Source: Clostridia bacterium (GTDB lineage: Bacteria; Bacillota; Clostridia; Acetivibrionales; DSM-27016). From it: 33,904 nt of DNA. This document shows, piece after piece, positions 8,112 to 15,706 of the stretch. The DNA lies in assembly GCA_026414765.1 (NCBI GenBank), contig JAOAIJ010000051.1, positions 1 to 33,904 on the forward strand, in the 5' to 3' direction. The position numbers and the translations under genes are program-made. The first letter of the stretch is position 1. Each line of letters begins with the position of its first letter. The notes beneath the pieces were generated by a model that had not been told where the DNA came from, ran no database searches, and worked only from the letters and a program-made list of their open reading frames with translations.

Positions 8112-8222
8112 ATGTCAGACGGAATCAAAAATTTCTTTGGTGATAACAGCGAAATCTTATTTTTCATCCTTGTTTTTTTATTGTTGTTCTTTAACGGAAG
8201 GTATTACGATAAATGTGACTAA
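8112..8222 (+). CDS. 36-residue single-pass membrane peptide
   Basis: An ATG at 8112, preceded by AGGAGG (8099-8104), opens a frame of 36 codons ending in TAA. The peptide starts MSDGIKNFFGDNSEIL, then has a hydrophobic core rich in Phe and Leu (about residues 15-27), then the polar tail NGRYYDKCD. A strong ribosome binding site, independent position and a following terminator support expression. Small hydrophobic peptides with an SDGIKN-like opening are, from memory, common in clostridia and some are linked to sporulation, but no function is assigned. Nearby bases (GTGAATAGTATATATTATC, about 8072-8090) may hold its promoter, but no clear sigma consensus was found. Confidence 0.7.
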   Translation: MSDGIKNFFGDNSEILFFILVFLLLFFNGRYYDKCD

Positions 8223-8265
8223 AATATAAATCTACATAAGATAAATTCAGTAGTAAAAAGAAAAT

Positions 8266-8313
8266 AAGCTTCTTGCTAACATATCAACGCATTTGTGATA
8301 GCAGGAAGCTTTT
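8266..8313. terminator. Bidirectional terminator between the small membrane peptide and the VanW-family gene
   Basis: AAGCTTCTTGCTA (8266-8278) pairs with TAGCAGGAAGCTT (8299-8311) over 13 bp with one wobble, with a 20-nt loop. The plus strand has TTTT. The minus strand has a longer T-rich tail (complement of 8251-8265), so it mainly serves the VanW-family gene ending at 8355. Confidence 0.75.
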
Positions 8314-8354
8314 GCCATATGTGTATGGTAATTGGTAGTGACAGCTTTGAAAAT

Positions 8355-9965
8355 CTATTTTTTTACAGTCTTTTTTGTTCCTTTAAGTATTTCCTTATCC
8401 AATGGTTTATAATAGGAAGTGTATATCTTTGTCCTGCCTATTATCATACCATCCTTTTTTATTATCTTGTACGTGTCTACAGTATATCCTTTTGAACCTT
8501 TTTGCTTCACCTTGGTTTTCCCTTCTTCGAGAGTAGGATCAGTGATGTACCTGACAGAATTTTCTACAGTTTTTACTAATTTGGATTCGTATTCAGCTCT
8601 CCTCATATTCCCTTCATCAGTTCCTGCTATGGAAAACACAACCTTATTGTCTGCAGTTACACTGCTATAGATTTTTATAGGCCATTCAGATGAGTTTCTG
8701 AATTTGAAGTCAACTTGTCCATATGCTACAGCTGCATCCATTCCAAGTTCCGAATAATTTACGGTAAAACCATGGTTTCTACGTTCTATGACCTGAAATC
8801 CCAAAGGCAGAATACTATTATACAAAGTTGTAGATACCTGACAAATACCTCCTCCAAGCCCCGGTAAAACCTTTCCATCTACGTAGATGTAAGCATCCTT
8901 AAAGCCTGCTTGTTCAGTTCTCTTTCCTACAGCATTGTTAAAGGAGAATATTTCTCCGGGCGCAAGTATTCTTCCGTTGATTTTTGCCACTGCCAGTTTT
9001 ATATTCTGAGCGCGGTTTTTCTCGATTTCAGTATTTGTATTAAAACTTGTTTTCCATGTACTCAATAAGTTTTTAAATAGTTTGGCCTTTACCTCATTTT
9101 CTGTCTGCTTCGGAGCTATAAGCCTGAAGGGTATATCAGCCTGAGAATTTTCCGTCTTTTCGGCCTGAAATACTATCTCTTTCAGTAGGTTTTTGTCCAC
9201 ACTTCTGCCTGTCACATGAGGCACTACAGTAACCTTGGTGTTATTTTCTACCCTGGTATAAGCATCTGCCGGAGCCCGTGTTATTTGTGAGTAGTATTCT
9301 TCAATATTAATCTTTTCAGGCTTCACTGTTCTTACAGGTATAGCAATTTTTAAAGCCTGGCATTTACTGATAGAATCCTTTATATTTTCCATGAAGACAA
9401 CTCTGTCCAGTTCTTCCCCCGCATGACCCGAATGAACAGTTATCTTATCACCAGTTATACTCAGCTCTGCCTGTTTCACCGGTTTCAGATATTTGCTGCC
9501 AATATCAGCCAATAATGAATCAAGCTTATTTTGATCATACTTATATGCTAATTCGATTCTGAAACCTGAGTTTTTAGCCTTGAATATTTCGGATAATCTA
9601 TTTGTAAGTGTCCCTTTTCTCCCATACTCATAAGCTTTTTGAACTGCAGCTATGATATCATAGCTGACCCCTATATCGGAAAAATTCAATTTAGATACTT
9701 TTCCCTTGTAATCAAGAACAAGCTGGGTTGTCTTAACCTTATCCTTATAGCTTTTATTCAACAGATCCGTCAACTCCTGAGTTGTCAGCTTGCCAGCAGC
9801 ATGCCCATTTATATATACACCTTCATATATGGTACTTTTGTTTAGCATCATGGCAATTGTTATAGTCATAAAACCAAGTGTAGTAATAATGAGAGCCAGT
9901 AATATAACGGATATAGCCTTTATGTTTTTCTGTTGAAAATATGCTTTAAAATTTTGTGGTATCAT
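8355..9965 (-). CDS. VanW-family envelope protein with G5 domain
   Basis: 536 residues. One N-terminal membrane anchor (about 17-41) is followed by an extracytoplasmic region resembling tandem PG_binding_4 domains (about 45-290), the VanW domain (about 310-437, with GEIFSFNNAVG and GLGGGICQVSTTLYN) and a C-terminal G5-like domain (about 455-528). The architecture is that of peptidoglycan-associated proteins in Firmicutes. The VanW domain was named from vancomycin clusters but its reaction is unknown, and no vanHAX genes are here. GGGAG lies about 10 nt before the ATG. It follows the first histidine kinase gene after 117 bp, so it could be the last gene of that operon or have its own promoter. 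The domain calls are sure; the role in wall assembly is inferred. Confidence 0.88.
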   Translation of the reverse strand: MIPQNFKAYFQQKNIKAISVILLALIITTLGFMTITIAMMLNKSTIYEGVYINGHAAGKLTTQELTDLLNKSYKDKVKTTQLVLDYKGKVSKLNFSDIGVSYDIIAAVQKAYEYGRKGTLTNRLSEIFKAKNSGFRIELAYKYDQNKLDSLLADIGSKYLKPVKQAELSITGDKITVHSGHAGEELDRVVFMENIKDSISKCQALKIAIPVRTVKPEKINIEEYYSQITRAPADAYTRVENNTKVTVVPHVTGRSVDKNLLKEIVFQAEKTENSQADIPFRLIAPKQTENEVKAKLFKNLLSTWKTSFNTNTEIEKNRAQNIKLAVAKINGRILAPGEIFSFNNAVGKRTEQAGFKDAYIYVDGKVLPGLGGGICQVSTTLYNSILPLGFQVIERRNHGFTVNYSELGMDAAVAYGQVDFKFRNSSEWPIKIYSSVTADNKVVFSIAGTDEGNMRRAEYESKLVKTVENSVRYITDPTLEEGKTKVKQKGSKGYTVDTYKIIKKDGMIIGRTKIYTSYYKPLDKEILKGTKKTVKK

Positions 9966-10082
9966 AGCACAGCAGCTCCCGGAAATACATTATTGTAAAC
10001 CTTACACTACAATTGTTGCACTATTTTGAGCGATATACAATTAAATCTAAATCAATTTTGTATTTCAGTTTTCTTACATACA

Positions 10083-11477
10083 CTAAACCTTGTTTTTAGG
10101 CAGTGCAGCTATGAATTCCGTACCTTCACCAAAAACGCTTTTAACCTTAATACTTCCTTCATGTGCCTCCATTATTGTCTTTGATATGGTCAATCCGATA
10201 CCTGAGCCGCCAGTCAACCTATTTCTTGATTTATCAGCACGATAGAAGCGTTCGAAAATATAAGGAAGATCTTCCTGAGGGATTCCCGGACCGTTATCCT
10301 TTACTACAATCTCAGTAATATCCTCTGTTCCTTTAACCTTCACCTCTACAACACCTCCGACAGGAGTATATTTTAAAGCATTTGATAACAGATTGACTAT
10401 CACCTGGCTGATTTTATCCTTATCTGCAAAAATTATATCCTCCCTGCCAGATAAAATTAAGTTAATGTTCTTATTAAGAAAATCACTTTCAAAATTCTTG
10501 ATTATCTTCCCGACGAGCTCAAATAAATCAAATTTTTCCTTATTTATGATAAGATTCTCACCCTCGAATCTTGCAAGTCTTTCCAGATCTCCTACCATTC
10601 TACTTATTCTCATTATTTCCTCATGACAGCTCTTCAGCCTTTCCGTATCAGGCTTCCATATACCATCTATCATAGCTTCCATATGGCTTTGAAGTGTTGC
10701 AAGAGGTGTCCTCAGCTCATGTGCAACATCTGCTGTCAGCCTTTTTCTTAATAACTCCTGTTTTTCAAGTGTGCCGGCAAGATTGTTTATAGTATCCGTA
10801 AGCTGTACTATTTCCTTTGTATTTGATTTCACCGTAAGTCTATCGTTAAAGTACCCTTTTGATATCATCTGTGCTGTTTTTATTACTCTTGTTATAGGGG
10901 TACTAAGCCTTCTTGCCATAATCCCGCCAATTATCAGTGAGAAAAACAATGAAAATATTCCCACTATTACAAGCAGTTTGTTTAAGGTGTTTATAAAAGC
11001 CAGGTCGCTGTCTGTGTAGTAGTAAGGACCATAATACCCTATGATTATTTTACCGACTACATTTTTACCTGATAATACCGGATACTGATCCGAAGTATAG
11101 TTACCCTTCCAATTCGGGTAGCGGCTCATCATATTATGAGCCATATGCTCAAGCATCTGCTGGCATAAGCCGCTGTTATGAATTGTTGCATCCCATACCA
11201 CCTTGCCTTTTGAGTCCAATATCTTAATAATCATTCCTTGTTCAAGAGCGTTTATACCTATATTTTCAATATCCTTGCCATCCCACTGCTCATTGTTCCT
11301 GAACTGTTGACTGACCATAGAGACTATTTCCTTGTTTTTTCTCTCTTGGTTCTTTATTATATAGTCTTTAAAATGCTTTTCCAAAAGCACATTTGTGATA
11401 TAGCTGATCAAAGCCACGCATACGATGGCAACAAATATATATGACAAGGATAGTTTAGTTCTTAAACTGACTTTCAT
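10083..11477 (-). CDS. Two-component sensor histidine kinase (system 1)
   Basis: 464 residues. TM1 (about 8-31) and TM2 (about 166-188) enclose an extracellular domain of about 130 residues, then come HAMP (about 189-241), HisKA with the phosphorylated H253 in VAHELRTPLATL, and HATPase_c with N (LLSNALKYTP), G1 (DNGPGIP), F (IFERFYR) and G2 (GGSGIGL) boxes. The sensor region contains a cluster of possible metal ligands at 105-117 (C105, M108, H111, M112, H114, M116, M117) and an aromatic patch GYYGPYYYTDSD. It starts 17 nt after the regulator stop, so the two are co-transcribed and it should phosphorylate that regulator. The signal is not known; metal or envelope stress is a guess from the ligand cluster. 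Confidence 0.93.
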   Translation of the reverse strand: MKVSLRTKLSLSYIFVAIVCVALISYITNVLLEKHFKDYIIKNQERKNKEIVSMVSQQFRNNEQWDGKDIENIGINALEQGMIIKILDSKGKVVWDATIHNSGLCQQMLEHMAHNMMSRYPNWKGNYTSDQYPVLSGKNVVGKIIIGYYGPYYYTDSDLAFINTLNKLLVIVGIFSLFFSLIIGGIMARRLSTPITRVIKTAQMISKGYFNDRLTVKSNTKEIVQLTDTINNLAGTLEKQELLRKRLTADVAHELRTPLATLQSHMEAMIDGIWKPDTERLKSCHEEIMRISRMVGDLERLARFEGENLIINKEKFDLFELVGKIIKNFESDFLNKNINLILSGREDIIFADKDKISQVIVNLLSNALKYTPVGGVVEVKVKGTEDITEIVVKDNGPGIPQEDLPYIFERFYRADKSRNRLTGGSGIGLTISKTIMEAHEGSIKVKSVFGEGTEFIAALPKNKV

Positions 11478-11494
11478 TCAGATTTCACCTGCCC

Positions 11495-12196
11495 CTAAGT
11501 CCCTCCGAACTTATACCCTACACCATGTACTGTTAATACATATCTTGGTGATTTGGAATCGGATTCGATTTTTTGTCTTAGATTTTTTATATGCGTATCT
11601 ATTGTTCTGTCATAACCGTCATAATCCTGTCCCATAGCCATTGTGACCAGTTCTTCTCTTGTGAATGTTTTAGCGGGATATTTTATCATGGTCATAAGCA
11701 GCTTGTATTCATTGGGAGTAAGATTTACTATTTGCCCGTTTTTTCTGACTTCATAACGAAGTGTGTCTATTGATAAATCATCGTTATTAATTGATATTAC
11801 ACTAGATAAAGGAACCGCTTCGTCCTCGATTCTCCTTAAATGCGCCATTACTCTGGCTACAAGCTGCCGGGGGCTGAAAGGCTTTGTTACATAATCATCA
11901 GCACCTATATTCAAGCCCTTTAAAATATCCTCTTCTTCTATTTTAGCTGTCAGCATAATAATAGGAACACGTGATTTTTTTCTAAGTGTCTTACAAACCT
12001 CTTCGCCTGTCATGTCAGGAAGCATAAGATCCAAAACTACCAAAGAAGGATTTACCTTTTCAAAAACCTCGAGTGCCTGTATACCATTATATGCTTCAAA
12101 TACTGAGTAGCCGTCGTTTTCAAGATATGATTTTACAACCTCTACAATTTTTGTTTCATCATCTACAACAAGTATTCTCTTTGTGTTCTTAAGCAT
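11495..12196 (-). CDS. OmpR-family response regulator (system 1)
   Basis: 233 residues. The receiver domain has the acidic pair D12/D13, phospho-acceptor D56 (VVLDLMLPD) and K105 (VTKPFSP); the C-terminal winged helix includes the usual TFTREELV, RTIDTHIKNLR and VHGVGYKF segments. AGGAGGGG lies just before the ATG. A hairpin, a -10 box and an 11-bp-spaced direct repeat lie upstream and are listed separately; they suggest that the system regulates itself. Its neighbours are its kinase downstream and the ClC channel gene upstream. Confidence 0.94.
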   Translation of the reverse strand: MLKNTKRILVVDDETKIVEVVKSYLENDGYSVFEAYNGIQALEVFEKVNPSLVVLDLMLPDMTGEEVCKTLRKKSRVPIIMLTAKIEEEDILKGLNIGADDYVTKPFSPRQLVARVMAHLRRIEDEAVPLSSVISINNDDLSIDTLRYEVRKNGQIVNLTPNEYKLLMTMIKYPAKTFTREELVTMAMGQDYDGYDRTIDTHIKNLRQKIESDSKSPRYVLTVHGVGYKFGGT

Positions 12197-12220
12197 TTTC
12201 CCCTCCTAAAAAAGTAAGAT

Positions 12221-12247
12221 AAAACTCCTTCACTTAGAAGGAGTTTT
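12221..12247 (-). terminator. Perfect 11-bp hairpin between the ClC gene and response regulator 1
   Basis: AAAACTCCTTC (12221-12231), loop ACTTA, GAAGGAGTTTT (12237-12247). On the minus strand the stem is followed by TTTTATCTTACTTTTTT, an imperfect T-tract. It could end the ClC transcript. If the promoter at 12320-12325 is real, the hairpin also sits inside the leader of the regulator mRNA, 25 nt before the ATG, where it could act as an attenuator. Confidence 0.65.
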
Positions 12248-12319
12248 ATGTCATTGTTTCCCATACCGGATGTTTTATATCGATATTGTCACAGCATTAT
12301 TATGCTTAAGTTTTTTTAT

Positions 12320-12354
12320 ATTTTATCATACAATTGTGAAGTTTTTATGAAGTT
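12320..12354 (-). promoter_or_regulatory. Candidate activator-dependent promoter with 11-bp direct repeat for two-component system 1
   Basis: On the minus strand TGA-TAAAAT is an extended -10 (hexamer 12320-12325). The base positions 17 bp upstream (12343-12348) read ATAAAA, not a -35. Over that place lie two copies of AACTTCA(C/T)A (complements of 12335-12343 and 12346-12354) exactly 11 bp apart. This layout is typical of promoters activated by OmpR/PhoB-type regulators. Autoregulation by the adjacent regulator is inferred. Confidence 0.45.
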
Positions 12355-12359
12355 GATAT

Positions 12360-13706
12360 TTATTTATTTTCTTGATCTTTTGATGATGTTTTATTTAGCA
12401 TGTTTATAACTTTTTCCGGTCTTTTCTCTGTCTGTATTTCTTCAAGATTTCTGAAATCCTTCATTAATGGTAATGTAACTGAAGAACTTTTTGTTGTTCC
12501 CAATACCTGGCTCGGATATATACTTCTATGTCCTGATGCGATGTAACTTACCAAACAAGCTATTGCTGCATATGGGCTGATATGAGGTCCAAACATTTCT
12601 ACAGCTAGAACTGAAGCAGCTACCGGAGTATTTGCAACACCGGATAAAACTGACACTAAGCCAATAGCAGCAAAAAAACCCGTATCCATGTGAAATACTT
12701 GCGCAAAAGCACTTCCTGCTGTCACTCCGATAAAAAACACCGGGGTAAGTATTCCGCCGCTCCCGCCCATACTGAGTGTAATGACGGTAAATAATATTTT
12801 GGCCAAAAATGTATATAAAGCAACATCTTGCCCTTGAACAGTGCTTTCTATAGTATCAATTCCCAATCCAAGATATGCAGGAGAAAACACAAGTGTCAGT
12901 AGTACGAGTATTATACCTGCTATTAACCCCTTGAACGGTTTCCATATTTTTATTCTATCAGCCAGTTTTTCGCTGTATTTTAGTGCTTCTATCATTAATA
13001 AAGCAACCAAACCGAAGCATAATCCGCCTAGCATTACGTAAACAAATAATCCTTCAGTAGATTTGCTTGATACTACAATTGTCTGGTGAAAATAAACTAT
13101 GCCAAGAGATTTTGCCACATGGAAGCCTATAACGGCAGATACAAGAGAAGGGAAAAGAACTTCATGCACCACTTTTCCAAGAACCAGTACTTCAATTGCA
13201 AATAATGCACCGGCTACAGGAGTGCCAAAAACAGTAGAAAATCCTGCGCTTATTCCGCATATTACTATTTTTCGCCTGTCTTCTTTATTCAGCTTAATAA
13301 TATCCGATATTCCCGATGCCAGTCCCGCACCTATTTCAGCACAAGATCCTTCTTTTCCTGCTGATCCCCCACCTGTGAGAGTAATTATGGTTGCTGTAAG
13401 TTTTGCAGGAATTAGAGACAGGTTTATTTTTCCACCTTTTTTATGTACAGCTTCTATTACTTTGTCAGTTCCATTTCCTTCAGTATCCTGAGCCAGATAT
13501 TTTGTTACAAGGCTGCTTAGAAATAATGCCACTGGTAAAAATATGAAATAGTATCTGTATGACTGTACAGTTCCATTGGTCCATCCCAACAGCTTTATAA
13601 AAATAGCAGCGCCTGTTCCTGTAATCAAGCCGGTTACAGTTGATAATACTGCCCATTTTATTATGTTTACAAACAACAACGTTTCTTCAAGAAAAGTTTT
13701 CTTCAT
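12360..13706 (-). CDS. ClC-family chloride channel / H+-Cl- exchanger
   Basis: 448 residues with about ten or more hydrophobic segments. ClC hallmarks: GNGTDKVIEA (about 77-86, in the place of GSGIP), GGGSAGKEGS (about 112-121) with gating E119, and GGSGGILTPVFFIG in the position of GxFxP. The usual Pro of GKEGP is Ser here, and the first motif is the GxGTD variant seen in a prokaryotic subgroup, so the Cl- selectivity Ser is absent. Fluoride/H+ antiport (CLC-F) is an alternative, but its typical motifs were not recognised. The gene starts 9 nt after the PII-like gene, with AAGGTG as ribosome binding site. The product should move anions across the inner membrane; whether channel or exchanger cannot be read with certainty. 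Confidence 0.88.
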   Translation of the reverse strand: MKKTFLEETLLFVNIIKWAVLSTVTGLITGTGAAIFIKLLGWTNGTVQSYRYYFIFLPVALFLSSLVTKYLAQDTEGNGTDKVIEAVHKKGGKINLSLIPAKLTATIITLTGGGSAGKEGSCAEIGAGLASGISDIIKLNKEDRRKIVICGISAGFSTVFGTPVAGALFAIEVLVLGKVVHEVLFPSLVSAVIGFHVAKSLGIVYFHQTIVVSSKSTEGLFVYVMLGGLCFGLVALLMIEALKYSEKLADRIKIWKPFKGLIAGIILVLLTLVFSPAYLGLGIDTIESTVQGQDVALYTFLAKILFTVITLSMGGSGGILTPVFFIGVTAGSAFAQVFHMDTGFFAAIGLVSVLSGVANTPVAASVLAVEMFGPHISPYAAIACLVSYIASGHRSIYPSQVLGTTKSSSVTLPLMKDFRNLEEIQTEKRPEKVINMLNKTSSKDQENK

Positions 13707-13715
13707 TGCGACACC

Positions 13716-14075
13716 TTATTCATAACCCTCATCTTCTTCATTCAAGATTTCAGCAGTTCCATAGGCTTCCAGTACAGGTAAGACAAACATTATGCCTGTA
13801 CCGGGCTTTTCTATCTGTAGTTTGTTCTTTATGGTAAAGACAGCCTGCTTTAATACTCGGTCATCATCTATAACAGTAAATATTGTCTTATTATCCGGCT
13901 TCTGTATCCTTATGTATTCATCAATTTTAGAAAAGAATGGCAATCTTACTCCCAGAATACCGCCCATACCCACTGAATCAATAACGGTAGCGCCTCTTAC
14001 TCCAACTTGCGAAAGGCTTAGCAGCACTTCATCCACCTTTTTTTCATCATTGAGTACTAAAATCAGCATTTTCAC
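13716..14075 (-). CDS. PII-like signalling protein linked to the ClC channel
   Basis: 119 residues with a ferredoxin-like alternation of strands and helices. The opening MKMLILVLNDEKKVDEVL and the GVRGATVIDSVGMGG segment (about 25-39) resemble the first strand and the T-loop entry of GlnB/PII proteins. The canonical T-loop Tyr and the full PII signatures are missing, so it belongs with the divergent PII-like proteins, not GlnB. The start is GTG at 14075, because AAGGGGAG is 7 nt before it and 13 nt before the next ATG. It ends 9 nt before the ClC gene, with the GNAT gene 35 nt upstream. PII-like proteins commonly bind nucleotides and control a neighbouring transporter; control of the ClC protein is inferred from this linkage. 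Confidence 0.7.
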   Translation of the reverse strand: MKMLILVLNDEKKVDEVLLSLSQVGVRGATVIDSVGMGGILGVRLPFFSKIDEYIRIQKPDNKTIFTVIDDDRVLKQAVFTIKNKLQIEKPGTGIMFVLPVLEAYGTAEILNEEDEGYE

Positions 14076-14110
14076 GTTTTTTCTCCCCTTATATACCTCG
14101 ATTGCAATTA

Positions 14111-14677
14111 TTATGACATAAATATATTATTTTTTCTCCACTCTTTAGCTAAGATTCCATAACGCAGCTCGTTATCCCACTGTCCATTCTTATATCTGGC
14201 CTCTCTGAATTCTCCTTCTTTGATCATTCCGATTTTCTTCATTACTTTTTCAGACTGTTTGTTTCTTACGTTGCAGCTCGCTACTACTCTATGCAGCTTT
14301 AGATTCAAAAAGCATATCTCCAATAGAGTATTTGCTATCTCTGTAGCAAAGCCCTTTCCCCAAAATGGAGCCAGCAGAAAATACCCTATTTCTGCACTTG
14401 TAGCAATAGAGTTCTGATAATTCATTATAATATCTGCAACTCCTATAAAATTCAAGTCTTGTGATGAATATACGGCAAATTCATATGCTTTTCGGCTATC
14501 TACTGTCGAATTGTTTTTCAGTATTTCCTCAAAATATGGTTTTAGTTCCTCTTCACAGGAAACCTGGCATAGAAAAGCATATTTCATAATATTTTCATCC
14601 GACATGACCGAATAAAGTAAATGGAAATCATTTTCCTGGAATTCTTTCAGTATAAGCCGCGGACTTTTAAATTGCAT
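14111..14677 (-). CDS. GNAT N-acetyltransferase, RimJ/RimL-like
   Basis: 188 residues. The opening SPRLILKEFQENDFHLLY is typical of the RimJ/RimL/PhnO branch. The acetyl-CoA site is PFWGKGFATE (about 105-114), followed by LHRVVASCNVRNKQSEKVMKKIGM. It should acetylate an amine with acetyl-CoA in the cytoplasm; the acceptor cannot be read from sequence and could be a protein N-terminus or a small molecule. AAGGGGG lies about 7 nt before the ATG. It lies between the DUF454 gene (37-nt gap) and the PII-like gene (35-nt gap), so co-transcription is likely. Confidence 0.9.
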   Translation of the reverse strand: MQFKSPRLILKEFQENDFHLLYSVMSDENIMKYAFLCQVSCEEELKPYFEEILKNNSTVDSRKAYEFAVYSSQDLNFIGVADIIMNYQNSIATSAEIGYFLLAPFWGKGFATEIANTLLEICFLNLKLHRVVASCNVRNKQSEKVMKKIGMIKEGEFREARYKNGQWDNELRYGILAKEWRKNNIFMS

Positions 14678-14714
14678 TGTCTTGCCCCCTTATCATCTCT
14701 ATCAAAATAATTTT

Positions 14715-15095
14715 TTACTCATCACGTCTTGATGTCTTAATAGAAAGTAAGTGCATTGTTACTCCTGCAGCTATCAATAACAATATTATTTTAACATACG
14801 TGTTTTTTATTATAAATATAGTTGAATACCCTATCGATGTAAATAGCAAACATATTGAAATTATCTTTATACTTAATGGAATTCCTTTTCCTTGCTGATA
14901 ATCTGAAATATACCTGCCTAATATTTTATTGCTAACAAGCTTGCTATATAACCTTTCTGATCCTTTTAAGTAACATGCCGCACCAAGTAAAAGGAAAGGC
15001 GTTGTTGGAATCAAAGGAAGAAATATGCCCAAAATTCCGAATGCAATGAATATTGTACCTAAGAAAGTTATAATAAGTCTAGTAAATTTTTCCAT
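14715..15095 (-). CDS. DUF454 (YbaN-type) inner membrane protein
   Basis: 126 residues from the ATG at 15095, which has CAGGAG 5 nt before it; a longer frame from 15122 would put that ribosome binding site inside the gene. The DUF454 signature is clear near the N-terminus: LGIFLPLIPTTPFLLLGAAC (about 22-41), then GSERLY and an ISDYQQGKGIPLS turn, then two more hydrophobic segments. Function of the family is unknown. It is the first gene of the apparent operon with GNAT, PII-like and ClC genes. Confidence 0.88.
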   Translation of the reverse strand: MEKFTRLIITFLGTIFIAFGILGIFLPLIPTTPFLLLGAACYLKGSERLYSKLVSNKILGRYISDYQQGKGIPLSIKIISICLLFTSIGYSTIFIIKNTYVKIILLLIAAGVTMHLLSIKTSRRDE

Positions 15096-15146
15096 GTGTC
15101 TCCTGTGAAATAAATTTAGCAATTATATCAAAATTCTATTAATACA

Positions 15147-15183
15147 AAAAGTGATTTCTTATGTTTACGTGGAAACCACTTTT
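15147..15183 (-). terminator. Intrinsic terminator downstream of the small lipoprotein gene
   Basis: AAAAGTGATTTC (15147-15158) and GAAACCACTTTT (15172-15183) pair with a single A/C mismatch and a 13-nt loop. On the minus strand the stem ends in a T-run, as expected for the lipoprotein transcript ending at 15212. Confidence 0.7.
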
Positions 15184-15211
15184 GTATACCGGCATATCTT
15201 ATTTACTGAAA

Positions 15212-15514
15212 TTATTTATCATTCTTCTTTGATCTTTTCTTTCTTCCCAGGGATACTCCCCCAAATCCGCTTATTATGGCAATATAGAACCCAAAATCAT
15301 ACCACCAGCCGCTATTCATTACTTCATATATTCTGATGTTCTTTTTGAAAAAACCAATTATCAGTGAGACCGGCGCAATCCAGCCATGCCATATACCCCA
15401 GAAGAATCCTGCTTGTTTTTCCGGTGTATTTGTTCCGTCACCTGGAACACATCCGGTTAATGTAACTAATAATACTGTAATAATTGCAAATATCGCTATA
15501 ATCCTTTTTTTCAT
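15212..15514 (-). CDS. Small membrane-associated lipoprotein of unknown function
   Basis: 100 residues. The N-terminus MKKRIIAIFAIITVLLVTLTGC is a lipoprotein signal with lipobox LTGC and acylated C22. After a short polar stretch come GFFWGIWHGWIAPVSLIIGF (about 36-55), an aromatic-rich hydrophobic segment, and a second hydrophobic segment (about 69-88) ending in a basic tail RKKRSKKNDK. A lipoprotein with two extra membrane-embedding segments is unusual. GGAGGTG lies 5 nt before the ATG. It is a single gene between two terminators. I recognise a widespread clostridial type but no function. Confidence 0.82.
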   Translation of the reverse strand: MKKRIIAIFAIITVLLVTLTGCVPGDGTNTPEKQAGFFWGIWHGWIAPVSLIIGFFKKNIRIYEVMNSGWWYDFGFYIAIISGFGGVSLGRKKRSKKNDK

Positions 15515-15648
15515 AAATGCACCTCCACTACATTCATTTGATATACCCGCATGTGTGGTATAACGCTTTATTTAATGATAACAGGAAATTTTTATTAAAT
15601 CTACTAAATAATTATGTTTCTTTGATTAGTTATATTTCCTGAATAATT

Positions 15649-15674
15649 GAAAAAAGAGTCCTTACACGGACTCT
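15649..15674 (-). terminator. Intrinsic terminator of two-component system 2
   Basis: AGAGTCC (15655-15661) and GGACTCT (15668-15674) form a 7-bp stem with a 6-nt loop. On the minus strand it is followed by TTTTTT (complement of 15650-15655), just after the kinase stop at 15707. Confidence 0.85.
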
Positions 15675-15706
15675 CTCCTGGATATGCTATTAAGTTTTAT
15701 AGGAAA

